Shown piece by piece: positions 37,803 through 46,420 of a DNA stretch of 59,790 nucleotides. A model generated the notes under the pieces. That model was not told where the DNA came from, made no database searches, and saw only the letters and a program-made list of their open reading frames with translations. This stretch comes from Gammaproteobacteria bacterium. Its GTDB lineage: Bacteria > Pseudomonadota > Gammaproteobacteria > Pseudomonadales > Azotimanducaceae. The translations under genes and the position numbers were made by a program. The number at the start of each line of letters is the position of its first letter. The first letter of the stretch is position 1. Where the stretch lies: contig SYFY01000028.1 of NCBI GenBank assembly GCA_005799745.1, positions 1-59,790 of the forward strand. Reading direction: 5' to 3'.

Positions 37803-38222
37803 GACTCAGGCCTTGGTCGGGTTGTTGGGCGATGAGAGATAGTGGCTGCCGCAATCGGCGGCGTGCCGCTGGTGGACTCGATTGGGGAGTGCGTTGAACA
37901 AACGAATTCCTTTCGCCGGCGATCAGAAATCAACAACCGGGAGTCTCCCGGGCCGCTGACAGAGCTGTCGATTGCTCTGCCCTGTGGCGGACACTACCGC
38001 CGTGTATCGGGAACACCGCAGTGCTCGCGAGCAGGTCTCTCGACTGTTGAACCTTCCCCTCACGAAGCGGCGGCAAGTGTATTCGGATGATCGACAGGCA
38101 GCAATTTGATTGCGCGTCTTTTGCAGCGGCAAAGAAATGCGAAGAGGGAATTGGCGCAACGCTTCGGATGTCGGATCATCAACGCCGTCCGATAAGTATT
38201 TTCTGCAACCCCCGGAGATTCA
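37803..38222. promoter_or_regulatory. Divergent intergenic region between wbp operon and ridA
   Basis: 420 bases without a convincing gene between two divergent transcription units. It must contain the promoters for the wbp operon (leftward) and for ridA (rightward). I see no clear -35/-10 pair, operator repeat or riboswitch. Open frames here are short and unlike any family. Confidence 0.35.
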
Positions 38223-38570
38223 ATGAGTATTCAGCGTCTGCATGTTGGGCCTCGTCTTTCGCAGGTCGTCATTCACGGAGATACCGTCTACACCGCGGGT
38301 ATCGTCGCCGACGACCCAACAGCCGATACCTCAGGTCAGACTAAACAAATCCTGTCGCGTATTGACAGTTATCTGGCCGAAGCAGGCACCGACAAAGCCA
38401 AGATTCTGATGGCGACCATTTGGCTTGCGGACATGAAGGACTTTGCGGCGATGAACAGCGAGTGGGATCCATGGGTACCCAAGGGTGCGACCCCAGCGCG
38501 TGCGTGTGTTGAATCGAAACTGGCCACACCCGCGTATCGGGTAGAAATTCGGGTGATAGCGGCGAGATGA
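38223..38570 (+). CDS. ridA: RidA family enamine/imine deaminase
   Basis: 115-residue RidA/YER057c/UK114 protein. VYTAGIVADDP, the QTKQILSRIDSYLAEAG helix, the WLADMKDFAAMNSEWDPW segment and TPARACVESKLATPAYRVEI (with the catalytic arginine) are family-defining. It hydrolyses reactive enamines or imines from PLP enzymes in the cytoplasm. A GGAG ribosome site precedes the ATG. No sign that it belongs to the polysaccharide operon. Confidence 0.92.
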   Translation: MSIQRLHVGPRLSQVVIHGDTVYTAGIVADDPTADTSGQTKQILSRIDSYLAEAGTDKAKILMATIWLADMKDFAAMNSEWDPWVPKGATPARACVESKLATPAYRVEIRVIAAR

Positions 38571-38665
38571 CCGCGAGCTTTTTCACCTGTTTGCAGTAAA
38601 AACTTCAGTTAATAACGTTAAACGTGTAGTGAATCGCGTAAAACGCCCTAAAGAGGAGACGCCTT

Positions 38666-39472
38666 GTGAACCCGATTATTCGCTCAGTCATCGTTGGGAT
38701 CGTTGTCATCTTGGCACTGGTCATGTTCTCGCCCTTTGCCCAGATTCCGGCTGGGCATCGTGGTGTCATCACGACCTTTGGCGCCGTAAAGGAAGAAGTT
38801 CTCGGCGAAGGGTTGCACTTCATCGTGCCGCTCATGAACGTCGTGCACAAAATCGATGTGCGCTTGCAGAAAGCGGAAGGCGAGGGCGAGGCGGCGTCAA
38901 AGGACCTGCAGACGATCCACACCCGCGTTGCGTTGAACTACCACCTCATACCAGATCGCGTCCCGATCACTTATCGGGATATCGGCAGTCCTGCTGAAGT
39001 TGACAGCCGAATCATCGTCCCCGCACTTCAGGAGGCTGTGAAAGCGGTTACCGCGCAGTACACAGCGGAAGAGCTGATCACGAAACGAAACGATGTCCGT
39101 GAGCGGATTAGAGCTGTGCTCACAGAACGCCTCAACAAACACGGCATCGAGATCGATGAATTTTCTATCGTGAACTTCCAGTTCTCAGCGTCTTTCAATG
39201 AAGCGATTGAGGCGAAGACAACCGCAGAGCAGTTGAAACTGAAGGCGGAGAGGGATTTGCAGCGCATCAGGGTGGAGGCGGAACAGAAAATCGCCCAGGC
39301 ACAAGCTGAGGCGGAATCGCTCAAACTGCAGAAGATGGAAATCACGCCGGAATTGATCAAACTCAGGGAGATCGAAGCGCAGCGTCTGGCCATCGAGAAG
39401 TGGAACGGAATTCTGCCCACAGTAACGGGTGGTGCAGTACCGTTTATTTCAGTTGAACAGGCTCGTCAATAA
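38666..39472 (+). CDS. Prohibitin/SPFH domain membrane protein
   Basis: 268 residues: one N-terminal membrane segment (residues 5-25), then the SPFH/prohibitin domain (IPAGHRGVITTFGAVKEEVL, GLHFIVPLMNVVHKIDVR) and a charged coiled coil rich in KAERDLQRIRVEAEQKIAQAQAEA-like heptads. These proteins form large membrane rings or scaffolds and influence proteolysis of membrane proteins. A GAGGAG ribosome site precedes the GTG start. It appears to be a single-gene unit facing the acyl-CoA dehydrogenase. Confidence 0.9.
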   Translation: MNPIIRSVIVGIVVILALVMFSPFAQIPAGHRGVITTFGAVKEEVLGEGLHFIVPLMNVVHKIDVRLQKAEGEGEAASKDLQTIHTRVALNYHLIPDRVPITYRDIGSPAEVDSRIIVPALQEAVKAVTAQYTAEELITKRNDVRERIRAVLTERLNKHGIEIDEFSIVNFQFSASFNEAIEAKTTAEQLKLKAERDLQRIRVEAEQKIAQAQAEAESLKLQKMEITPELIKLREIEAQRLAIEKWNGILPTVTGGAVPFISVEQARQ

Positions 39473-39482
39473 CCCACTGCAT

Positions 39483-39512
39483 AAAGGGGCGTCAGATCTC
39501 GACGTCCCCTTT
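39483..39512. terminator. Inverted repeat between convergent genes
   Basis: AAAGGGGCGTC and its near-complement GACGTCCCCTTT flank a short loop, with one bulged base. The repeat lies just past the prohibitin stop and runs into the last codons of the acyl-CoA dehydrogenase on the other strand, a usual place for a bidirectional terminator. The T tract after the stem is poor on both strands, so the call is weak. Confidence 0.35.
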
Positions 39513-40727
39513 GAATAACCGTTGGGCAATGGTGCGATTGAGTATCTCGTTCGTGCCATCAGCGACGTTGACGATGCGGAGCGCGTGCCAGGCGTCTGTA
39601 AGGCCGATTTCATTGGTGAACCCCATCGCGCCATGAATCTGCATGGCGCGATCGACGGCTCGATAGCCAACTTGTACTGAATAAACCTTGGTCATCGATA
39701 GCTCCTTCACCGCAGGCAGTGCCTGATCCAGTAGTAAAGAAGCATTAAGTCCCATCAGATGGGCGGCATGCAGCTCCGTCGCGGATTCTGCGAGTGGAAA
39801 ACTCACGCCCTGATATTCGGCGATGGATTGTCCGAATGCTTCACGCACCTTGGCGTACTCGAGTGCGAGTTCCAGCGCCCAACGACCGTATCCGACCGCG
39901 CGCGCGGAGTTGTAAACCCGACCCAGTGACACACCGTAAAGCGCAGCCGCGAACCCCTGACCTTCTTTGCCAACGAGCTGCCAGGGTTCAACTTTCAGAT
40001 CTTCGATGGCCAGTTCAGCCTCGTCGCCACCAATATGACCAAACAACCGAATCACCCGTTGTACTGTGAAACCTGCTGCGCTCGTTGGCACGATGAAAGC
40101 GCTAATCCCTCCTTGTTTGGCCGCTGCTCGTTCTGCATCGGTGATCGCGAACAACACGCAGTAATCAGCCACCGGCGCGTTTGTTGTCCAGATCTTTCGA
40201 CCACTGATGCGCCATCCGTCTCCATCGCGCACTGCGCGGGTTTTCAGCATGCTCGCATCTGAACCCGCGCCTGGTTCGGACAGACCGAAACACATGGACT
40301 TGGTCCCATCCATCAGTCCGGGCAAGAAGCGCTCACGCGCGGAATGTGTAATTTGTTCGAGCAATCGACTCGGACCAAACGCCCAGTGCGCGAGTGCATA
40401 CAGCATGAGCCAATTCTTTGGGCCACAGTGATGGAACAGTGCCTCCCATGCGACGTAATAGGCGAGATGTCCAAGGCCTCCCCCTCCTAGTTCTTCCGGG
40501 ACACACATGGTGTAAAAACCTGCACGTGACGCAGCAGTGCGCACTTCTCCGATGAGTTGAAGTAACTCGTCGGAGAATCGCCCGTCATCGCGATGAAGTC
40601 TGCGTGGGTCATCGAACAGCGCGTGGTGTTTTTCGTGCCTGGGGATGATCTCGCGATCCGCAAAAGCAATCAGTCCATCGCGCGCGGAAATGACATCAGC
40701 AGGTAACGAGTGGGCGATTGCGGGCAT
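39492..40727 (-). CDS. Acyl-CoA dehydrogenase
   Basis: 411 residues of the FAD-dependent acyl-CoA dehydrogenase family, oxidising acyl-CoA to the trans-2-enoyl form. CFGLSEPGAGSDASML is the first flavin motif, GRKIWTTNAPVADYCV the second and MQIHGAMGFTNEIGLTDAWHALRI the C-terminal signature. The ATG at MPAIAHS is chosen: a longer in-frame version adds 74 residues without similarity. It probably acts with the thiolase-type genes of fatty-acid breakdown and is unrelated to the neighbouring glycan genes. Confidence 0.93.
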   Translation of the reverse strand: MPAIAHSLPADVISARDGLIAFADREIIPRHEKHHALFDDPRRLHRDDGRFSDELLQLIGEVRTAASRAGFYTMCVPEELGGGGLGHLAYYVAWEALFHHCGPKNWLMLYALAHWAFGPSRLLEQITHSARERFLPGLMDGTKSMCFGLSEPGAGSDASMLKTRAVRDGDGWRISGRKIWTTNAPVADYCVLFAITDAERAAAKQGGISAFIVPTSAAGFTVQRVIRLFGHIGGDEAELAIEDLKVEPWQLVGKEGQGFAAALYGVSLGRVYNSARAVGYGRWALELALEYAKVREAFGQSIAEYQGVSFPLAESATELHAAHLMGLNASLLLDQALPAVKELSMTKVYSVQVGYRAVDRAMQIHGAMGFTNEIGLTDAWHALRIVNVADGTNEILNRTIAQRLFKGDVEI

Positions 40728-41185
40728 GGATCGGAACCTCAAAGTCGCGGACCCGTTGCATGCTACCGGTCGGTGGAGAAGGGTGCACCGATTCGGTCGC
40801 AGACCGAAGCAGTAGCATTGCCGCTGATTCGCGTATTGGACTTTGGATTGAATGTGCTGCGCGAAATGTCGGACGAGGGAGAGCCGCAAGAGCTCCCCGG
40901 CGGTGGAGAGAAAGGGCTTCATGACGTCGATCGCCCGTGTGCTGAGCACGGGTACGGGCGTAAACGGGGATAATCCGTTATGCGCTGCCGATCATCTGCA
41001 TTGACCGGGTTTACGCAATGCCCGCTTTTTTCGAAAGGGCACTGATCGCACATCATCCACTACTCGCAGCCATATCACCCATTGCTGTTTGGCGCGCACT
41101 GTCCCGCGATGCCGATATCAACTTCACGTCAACCCAGCCAGCCCCAATCACGCTATCGACGGCACCAGCCCGAAAACACCTCGCT
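40728..41185. other. Intergenic, left edge of block B
   Basis: No gene recognised in about 460 bases. A GCATTG/CAATGC stem (40998-41003 with 41016-41021) is followed by CCGC and a run of six T on the + strand at 41026-41031, the shape of a factor-independent terminator. No + strand gene now lies upstream of it. It may be the remains of an older arrangement or chance. Confidence 0.3.
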
Positions 41186-41840
41186 CTACCCGATCATCGA
41201 GCAGAAGATGATTGGCGAATCGGAGCCCTTGACTAATCGATAACAGGGTCCGGATGGCGTTCGAACAACTCTGCACTCCTTGTCCACAAACAGCATTAGC
41301 CCTCTGATCCATTCATCGACTAAAGCCGGAGGAAGGAGCGCTATCGCGTCCAGTAAGGAGTGCCCCACCACCGTACTGCTGAATGCGACCGGCCAGTGCG
41401 GTGGGTAGATTTCAGTGTCGCGCCACGTGAATGGCAACCCCCAAGCTGTACAAGAAGAGTGGAGGCTTCTGCTGGCACGGAGAAGCTCCACAATTCTACG
41501 CACGCGACGCGCTCGAGTTGGCGACTCGGGTGCAAGCGACTCCCCGGCGAGAGCGTACGCCAGAGCCTGAGGAATGACGATTTTTGGCATCGTGCGAAAG
41601 AGCACCGCCGGCAAGTAAGGGTGAACGGCCTTGACAACGCGCTTCGCGAAGTTGAGCAGAGGACGTAGAGAGCTAAACTTGGCTGTCGCATTCGCGCGAG
41701 CTGCGAGCTGTGAGCTGATAGGGATCATGCCCCGTATAATCGGCACCTTCTAGCCGGTCTCCAACGGCGTTTGCGGCCGCCCGCGCGGATAGATTCAGTC
41801 TCTCCACCTTTATCGCCTGATTGTTTTGGGATTGGCTGGG
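41186..41840 (-). pseudogene. Truncated, frameshifted toroid protein gene (block B copy)
   Basis: Homologous to the N-terminal half of the 476-residue toroid protein of block A: EGADYTGHDPYQ, ANATAKFSSLRPLL, IPQALAYALAGESLAPES, AWGLPFTWRD and YPPHWPVAFSSTVVG can be lined up. Two defects are visible. A heptamer present twice in the expected sequence occurs three times at 41697-41717 (CGAGCTG, CGAGCTG, TGAGCTG on the + strand), adding 7 bases and shifting the frame. At about 41206, after SDSPII, the homology stops and the C-terminal half is missing. A product is unlikely to be functional. Confidence 0.82.
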
Positions 41841-42006
41841 GGATTGCTTGTGGTTTGCTCCTTTGCAGGCGTGCCGTAGAGTGTGTCCGGTACGCACTAA
41901 GGCAACTCGTTTTGGACGGCAATGCTGATACGGCTGGATCATCCATCGTGTGCAATAGACAATGTGCCGGTGGGTCAATCCGTGTTCCTGAGTTGAACTG
42001 TTAAAC

Positions 42007-43062
42007 ATGTACAGAGAAAAAACTGTTGCCGTAGTTGTTCCTGCCTACAACGAGCAAGGCCAGGTCGTCCGGTTGGTCATCGATCCTATGCCGGAGTTGG
42101 TGGACAAGATCATCATCGTCAACGACTGCAGTAAGGATGAGACCTCGCAAGAAGTCAGGGGCTCAGCCGGATACCACGGTGGTCGGGTAGAGCTCATTGA
42201 GCACGCGGTGAATCAGGGCGTGGGCGGCGCGATAGCTTCTGGCTACAAGTGGGCCCGTGACCACGGATACGATCTTGCGGTTGTGATGGCCGGGGACGGT
42301 CAAATGAACCCGGAAGACCTGCCCGCGATACTCGACCCTGCTGTAGACGATGAGGCCGACTACACCAAGGGAAATCGTCTGGTGACCGGTGACGCTTACC
42401 GGAAGATCCCGCGCATTCGATTCATAGGGAACTCCATCCTGTCGCTGCTGACGAAAATCGCGTCCGGTTACTGGCGAGTTGCCGACTCCCAGACCGGGTA
42501 TACGGCCATAAACCGCCGGGCACTACTGGCCATCAATTGGGATGACATGTATAAGCGTTACGGTCAGCCCAATGACCTGCTTGTCAAGTTGAACGTAGCA
42601 AACATGCGGGTTGTCGATGTCCCCATTGAGCCGGTGTACGACGTAGGAGAGAAGTCGGGCATTCGTGTTCGCAAAGTTGTCTTCACGATTGGTTCCCTCT
42701 TGGTCAGATTGTTTTTCTGGAGATTGAAAGAGAAGTACGTCATTCGGGACTTCCACCCGCTAGTGTTCTTTTATGCGTTCGGTTTTTTTGCGCTTGCTCT
42801 GAGCGTGTTGTTGTTCATCAGGTTGTTGCTGTTGTGGATCGGTCAGGGCCAGATTCCGGAAGTAACACTATTGAGCTGGTTGTTCTGTTTTTCACTTGGA
42901 TTCAATTCGTTTGGCTTTGCTATGTGGTTTGACTACGAAGCCAATAAGCACTTGAATCCACCGCTGATACACAGAGAAATCACCAGAGCCTTACCAGAGG
43001 TACGGCCCGTTGAGGCATTGGCAGAAATATCGGTTCAAGAAAGGTTGGAGCAGGCAAGCTGA
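42007..43062 (+). CDS. GT2 polyprenyl-phosphate sugar synthase-like glycosyltransferase (block B, intact)
   Basis: 351 residues. The GT-A domain starts VAVVVPAYNEQGQVV, has IIIVNDCSKDETS, a DXD-type region MAGDGQMNPEDL and an ending YTAINRRALLAI. Two C-terminal membrane segments follow (LVFFYAFGFFALALSVLLF and the one ahead of WFDYEANKHLNPPL). This plan is shared with GtrB, ArnC and DPM synthases, which load a sugar on polyprenyl phosphate. It is the working copy of the gene that carries two stop codons in block A. The fused amidotransferase follows 180 bases downstream, so both probably handle the same sugar. Confidence 0.85.
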   Translation: MYREKTVAVVVPAYNEQGQVVRLVIDPMPELVDKIIIVNDCSKDETSQEVRGSAGYHGGRVELIEHAVNQGVGGAIASGYKWARDHGYDLAVVMAGDGQMNPEDLPAILDPAVDDEADYTKGNRLVTGDAYRKIPRIRFIGNSILSLLTKIASGYWRVADSQTGYTAINRRALLAINWDDMYKRYGQPNDLLVKLNVANMRVVDVPIEPVYDVGEKSGIRVRKVVFTIGSLLVRLFFWRLKEKYVIRDFHPLVFFYAFGFFALALSVLLFIRLLLLWIGQGQIPEVTLLSWLFCFSLGFNSFGFAMWFDYEANKHLNPPLIHREITRALPEVRPVEALAEISVQERLEQAS

Positions 43063-43242
43063 GGGATTAAATCCGATACGCTATTTTGGTTAGTAGTTTG
43101 TGCACAATGAAATCGAAGGCTACGCCAGGCTGCGGTGCTCTTCGGGTTGGCTGATACAACAACTGCAAGTCGACTGCTTTGGGTTCCAGCTAGCGGAACT
43201 TACCTGCGAAGGCGGGGAACGGAAAAAAAGGGACAATCGATC

Positions 43243-45288
43243 ATGTGTGGCATCTTTGGAATCGCAGTCAGAGAAAATGCCGCGATCAGCAAAAGTCAGT
43301 ACAGCGCGTTGCTCGAACGGCTCTATGCGCTTTCAGAAAGCCGCGGAAAGGAGTCAGCGGGTCTGCATATTCTTCTCCCAGCGGCAAAACTCTCGTGGCG
43401 GATAAAAGGTGCTGTTCCTGCTTCCGAGCTCCTTCAATCTACCGAATTTCGCGACACGTTCTCTGCCGTTCTCGACCGGGTATATGAGAGCTCTTCCGAG
43501 CTACCCAAACAGCCGTTGATCGCAATGGCTCACTCCCGCCTCGTAACAAATGGTCGAGCAGAAAAGCCAGAGAACAATCAACCAGTGCGTTCTGGTTTTG
43601 TGAGCGTTGTTCACAACGGGATTGTTGTGAACGTTGAAGAGCTCTGGAGTACAAATCGAAATTTACAACGTAGCGCCGAGGTTGACACCGAAGTGATTGC
43701 GGCGCTGCTCGATGAATCCATGCGAGCAGGGAGTGATCCACATTTAGCAATGTGTTCTGTGTTTCGTAACATCAGAGGTGCGGCATCGATTGCTTGGACA
43801 TGTTCTTCACTGCCATACCTGTCGCTGGCCACGAATACAGGCGATCTATTCGTCACCAGTTTTCGGGATGAAACCGGAGTGGCGTTCGCTTCGGAGAGAT
43901 TCATCCTTGAAACGGCCGTCAGAAATCAATCCGAAAGCTCGGCATGGTCGGAAGTCAGACAGCTTCGACCTGGTATGAGCCTTGCGGTGACTCTCGATGT
44001 GAACACTGCTTGGTCCGAAATCGAGATGAATGAAGATGTCCGTCCGTTTCCCAATGAAGGCACGACTGTTATTTCAGGTACTAATCATGTGGATATTGAA
44101 ATAGGTCGCCAGGCTCGAAAAATCGAGTTGTGTGAACACAAAGTAAATTTTGGCCTGCTTAGGTACAACGAATCCGCTATGCGGGAGCTTCCGCGCTGTT
44201 CACGCTGCGTTCTTCCCAATACGTTTCCATTCATCACCTTCGATGCACAAGGCGTATGCAACTACTGTCATGGCTACAAGAGAAAATTCAACATCGGGCA
44301 GGAGAACGAGTCCAAAGAACAGTTTCTTCAGACGTTGGAGGTGTATCGGAGAAATCAAGGTCAGCCTGATGTTCTAGTTCCGTTTTCGGGGGGACGAGAT
44401 AGCTGCTATGGACTCCATCTGATCAAGAATGAGTTCGGACTGAATCCGATTACTTTTACTTATGACTGGGGGATGGTAACCGACTTAGCCAGGCGCAACA
44501 TCGCGAGGATGTGTGGTCAGCTGGGGGTGCAGAACATTCTAGTTTCTGCTGATATTCGAGCAAAACGAGATAACATTCGGAAGAATGTTTCTGCTTGGTT
44601 GAAGAGGCCCGACTTAGGAATCGTTCCACTTTTCATGGCAGGCGATAAGCACTTCCATGTAAAGCTCAATGAGCTGAAACGACAGACGGGAATTCAATTC
44701 AACATCTGGTCAGTTAACCCATTAGAGAACACGGATTTTAAAGTAGGTTTATGCGGTGTTCGACCAAACTTCAGCAAGGGCTTTGTAGATCAACTGTCGC
44801 TTGTCGACAAGATCAAGCTGCTCGCTTACTACGGACGAGGGGTGCTCATGAACCCTCGCTATCTCAATACATCACTCTCGGACACCGCCTCTGCCTACGC
44901 GTCTTATTACATCGAACCTCGGCATCACTACTACTCCTTGTTCCATCATGTCGTCTGGGATGAGTCCATCGTCAATAAGGTCATCTGTGGTCAGTATGAT
45001 TTTGAAAGAGCGGTCGATTCCACATCCACCTGGAGGATAGGTGACGGCACGGCACCGTTCTACAACTACATCTATATGACTGCCCGTGGTTTCACGGAGT
45101 TCGATACTTTCCGCAGCAACCAGATAAGGGAAGGGCAAATCCGCAGGCAGGAGGCAATGGACGCCATATTGGTGGAGAATCGTCCAAGAGCAGAAGGTCT
45201 ACAGTGGTACTTTGAGACCGTAGGGATAGAGTTCGACGCTGCGATTAAGGCAGTCAATGCGCTGGATGTTATGGGGCTGCATGGTTGA
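43243..45288 (+). CDS. GlmS-type glutaminase fused to WbpG-like ATPase (copy 3, intact)
   Basis: 681 residues starting at MCGIFGIAV, so Cys2 becomes the N-terminal nucleophile after methionine removal. SESRGKESAG, AHSRLVTNG, VHNGIVVN and AEVDTEV follow GlmS/PurF logic. A complete zinc ribbon (CSRC at 319, CNYC at 339) and an intact PP-loop SGGRDS at 382 follow, then VTDLARRNIARMCG and MAGDKHF. I read it as a self-contained enzyme that makes ammonia from glutamine and uses it to amidate an ATP-activated N-acetyl or carboxyl group of a sugar. Codons 5' of MCGIF are excluded because the cysteine must be near the start. Its base composition is visibly lower in GC than the flanking fatty-acid genes. 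Confidence 0.85.
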   Translation: MCGIFGIAVRENAAISKSQYSALLERLYALSESRGKESAGLHILLPAAKLSWRIKGAVPASELLQSTEFRDTFSAVLDRVYESSSELPKQPLIAMAHSRLVTNGRAEKPENNQPVRSGFVSVVHNGIVVNVEELWSTNRNLQRSAEVDTEVIAALLDESMRAGSDPHLAMCSVFRNIRGAASIAWTCSSLPYLSLATNTGDLFVTSFRDETGVAFASERFILETAVRNQSESSAWSEVRQLRPGMSLAVTLDVNTAWSEIEMNEDVRPFPNEGTTVISGTNHVDIEIGRQARKIELCEHKVNFGLLRYNESAMRELPRCSRCVLPNTFPFITFDAQGVCNYCHGYKRKFNIGQENESKEQFLQTLEVYRRNQGQPDVLVPFSGGRDSCYGLHLIKNEFGLNPITFTYDWGMVTDLARRNIARMCGQLGVQNILVSADIRAKRDNIRKNVSAWLKRPDLGIVPLFMAGDKHFHVKLNELKRQTGIQFNIWSVNPLENTDFKVGLCGVRPNFSKGFVDQLSLVDKIKLLAYYGRGVLMNPRYLNTSLSDTASAYASYYIEPRHHYYSLFHHVVWDESIVNKVICGQYDFERAVDSTSTWRIGDGTAPFYNYIYMTARGFTEFDTFRSNQIREGQIRRQEAMDAILVENRPRAEGLQWYFETVGIEFDAAIKAVNALDVMGLHG

Positions 45289-46420
45289 CGGAAACCGCTT
45301 AGCGTGTCCTGTCATAACGGTAGCGCTAGACTTATGGATGCGCACTGGCCGCATACTGTGTGTGAGGGTTGGATCGACCTGCGATTACGGGCTAGAGGAA
45401 TGACCGGACGCGGCTCGCGCTCCTGTATATAGAACGAAAAGACGTGCTGCGACTTGTCAAAAGATGGCAGTTTGCGGATCTAGATGTTGGAGCCGTTGCG
45501 ACAATTCTCCGAAAACGCTGGAAAGCAGTGAGCGGGTCTTTTTACTAGCTGATCACGGGAGGCCTCTGCACCTCCGCTGCTTTTTTGGTTAACAGCGCCT
45601 TGTTTGCGGCTCCGGTAGGTGAGCATCTGCACTGGTGCCTCGCCTCGATCAGTTTGCGGAAATGACTGACATTGGCGATTGCGCCAGAGTCTGGCTCATT
45701 GCGGTCGAACGCTGAAGTACCTTGAGGAACCATTCCTAGGTGGTCTCTGTCCGTAGTTGCGACAGCCTTCCGACTCGCCTTCCGTGGCCGCCGAATAGGG
45801 GCGGCAATGCGAATCAACGGGAGAGGATTAACAGGGTTCATATTCCTTTCCGGCGGCGCGTACAACGCGGCGGTTGCCCATCTTCTTATCGCTTGCGCGT
45901 TGTGGCTGACCATTCCTGTAGAGGCGGAATCCAGTTGGGACCATATTCTCAAGACTAATTTGAGCCGCGAGTGGATTTCAAAAAGGGCTTGTGAATCTAT
46001 TGTGGCCGGATGCACCGCCTGGTGCGCTAGTCGTGGATACGCTCAAGAGTGTTGCGATGGCCAGCGTGCTCGCGATGGTCTTAGGAATCTTCTTGTGACT
46101 GACCACGATCATCGCCGCACTCTCAACCACGTTGGTTGTCTCACTGTACTGGTCCTTTGGGCCGTACTGGTCACTGAGCCATGGCGGAGGGCCACGGCGG
46201 ATCTGAAGCGTAGCGTTCCGGAGCGCCATGAACATGCCTGATGAGCTGCCGATCGCGTCGGGCATGCCGGCACGCGTGAACAGGAATGCAAACGAGCCCG
46301 CGTTGGTGATAACGAATATGATCACCGCGCTGGGCATCACCGACCGCGTATCGGTGCAGCTATACGAGACGATCCGGCCGATAGTTCGGTCCGGCGAAGG
46401 GCCCGCACTCGGGAACAACG
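45289..46420. other. Gene-poor region after block B
   Basis: Over 1.1 kb without a convincing gene. Frames of 60-150 codons exist on both strands but none matches a family I know. A hydrophobic stretch on the + strand (around 45976-46095, reading VDTLKSVAMASVLAMVLGIF before a stop) may be a remnant of a small membrane protein. A weak GGAGG/CCTCC stem with a T run lies at about 45557-45590. The region looks like decayed coding sequence. Confidence 0.35.

Noticed and set aside
40934..40952. CCCGTG/CACGGG hairpin left of block B
   Set aside because: Six-base stem without a T tract on either strand and no gene end next to it; likely chance.
45807..46241. A 144-codon + strand frame in the gap after block B
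   Set aside because: Two hydrophobic patches but no family match, no ribosome site, and the more sensible hydrophobic reading lies in a different frame; probably decayed sequence.
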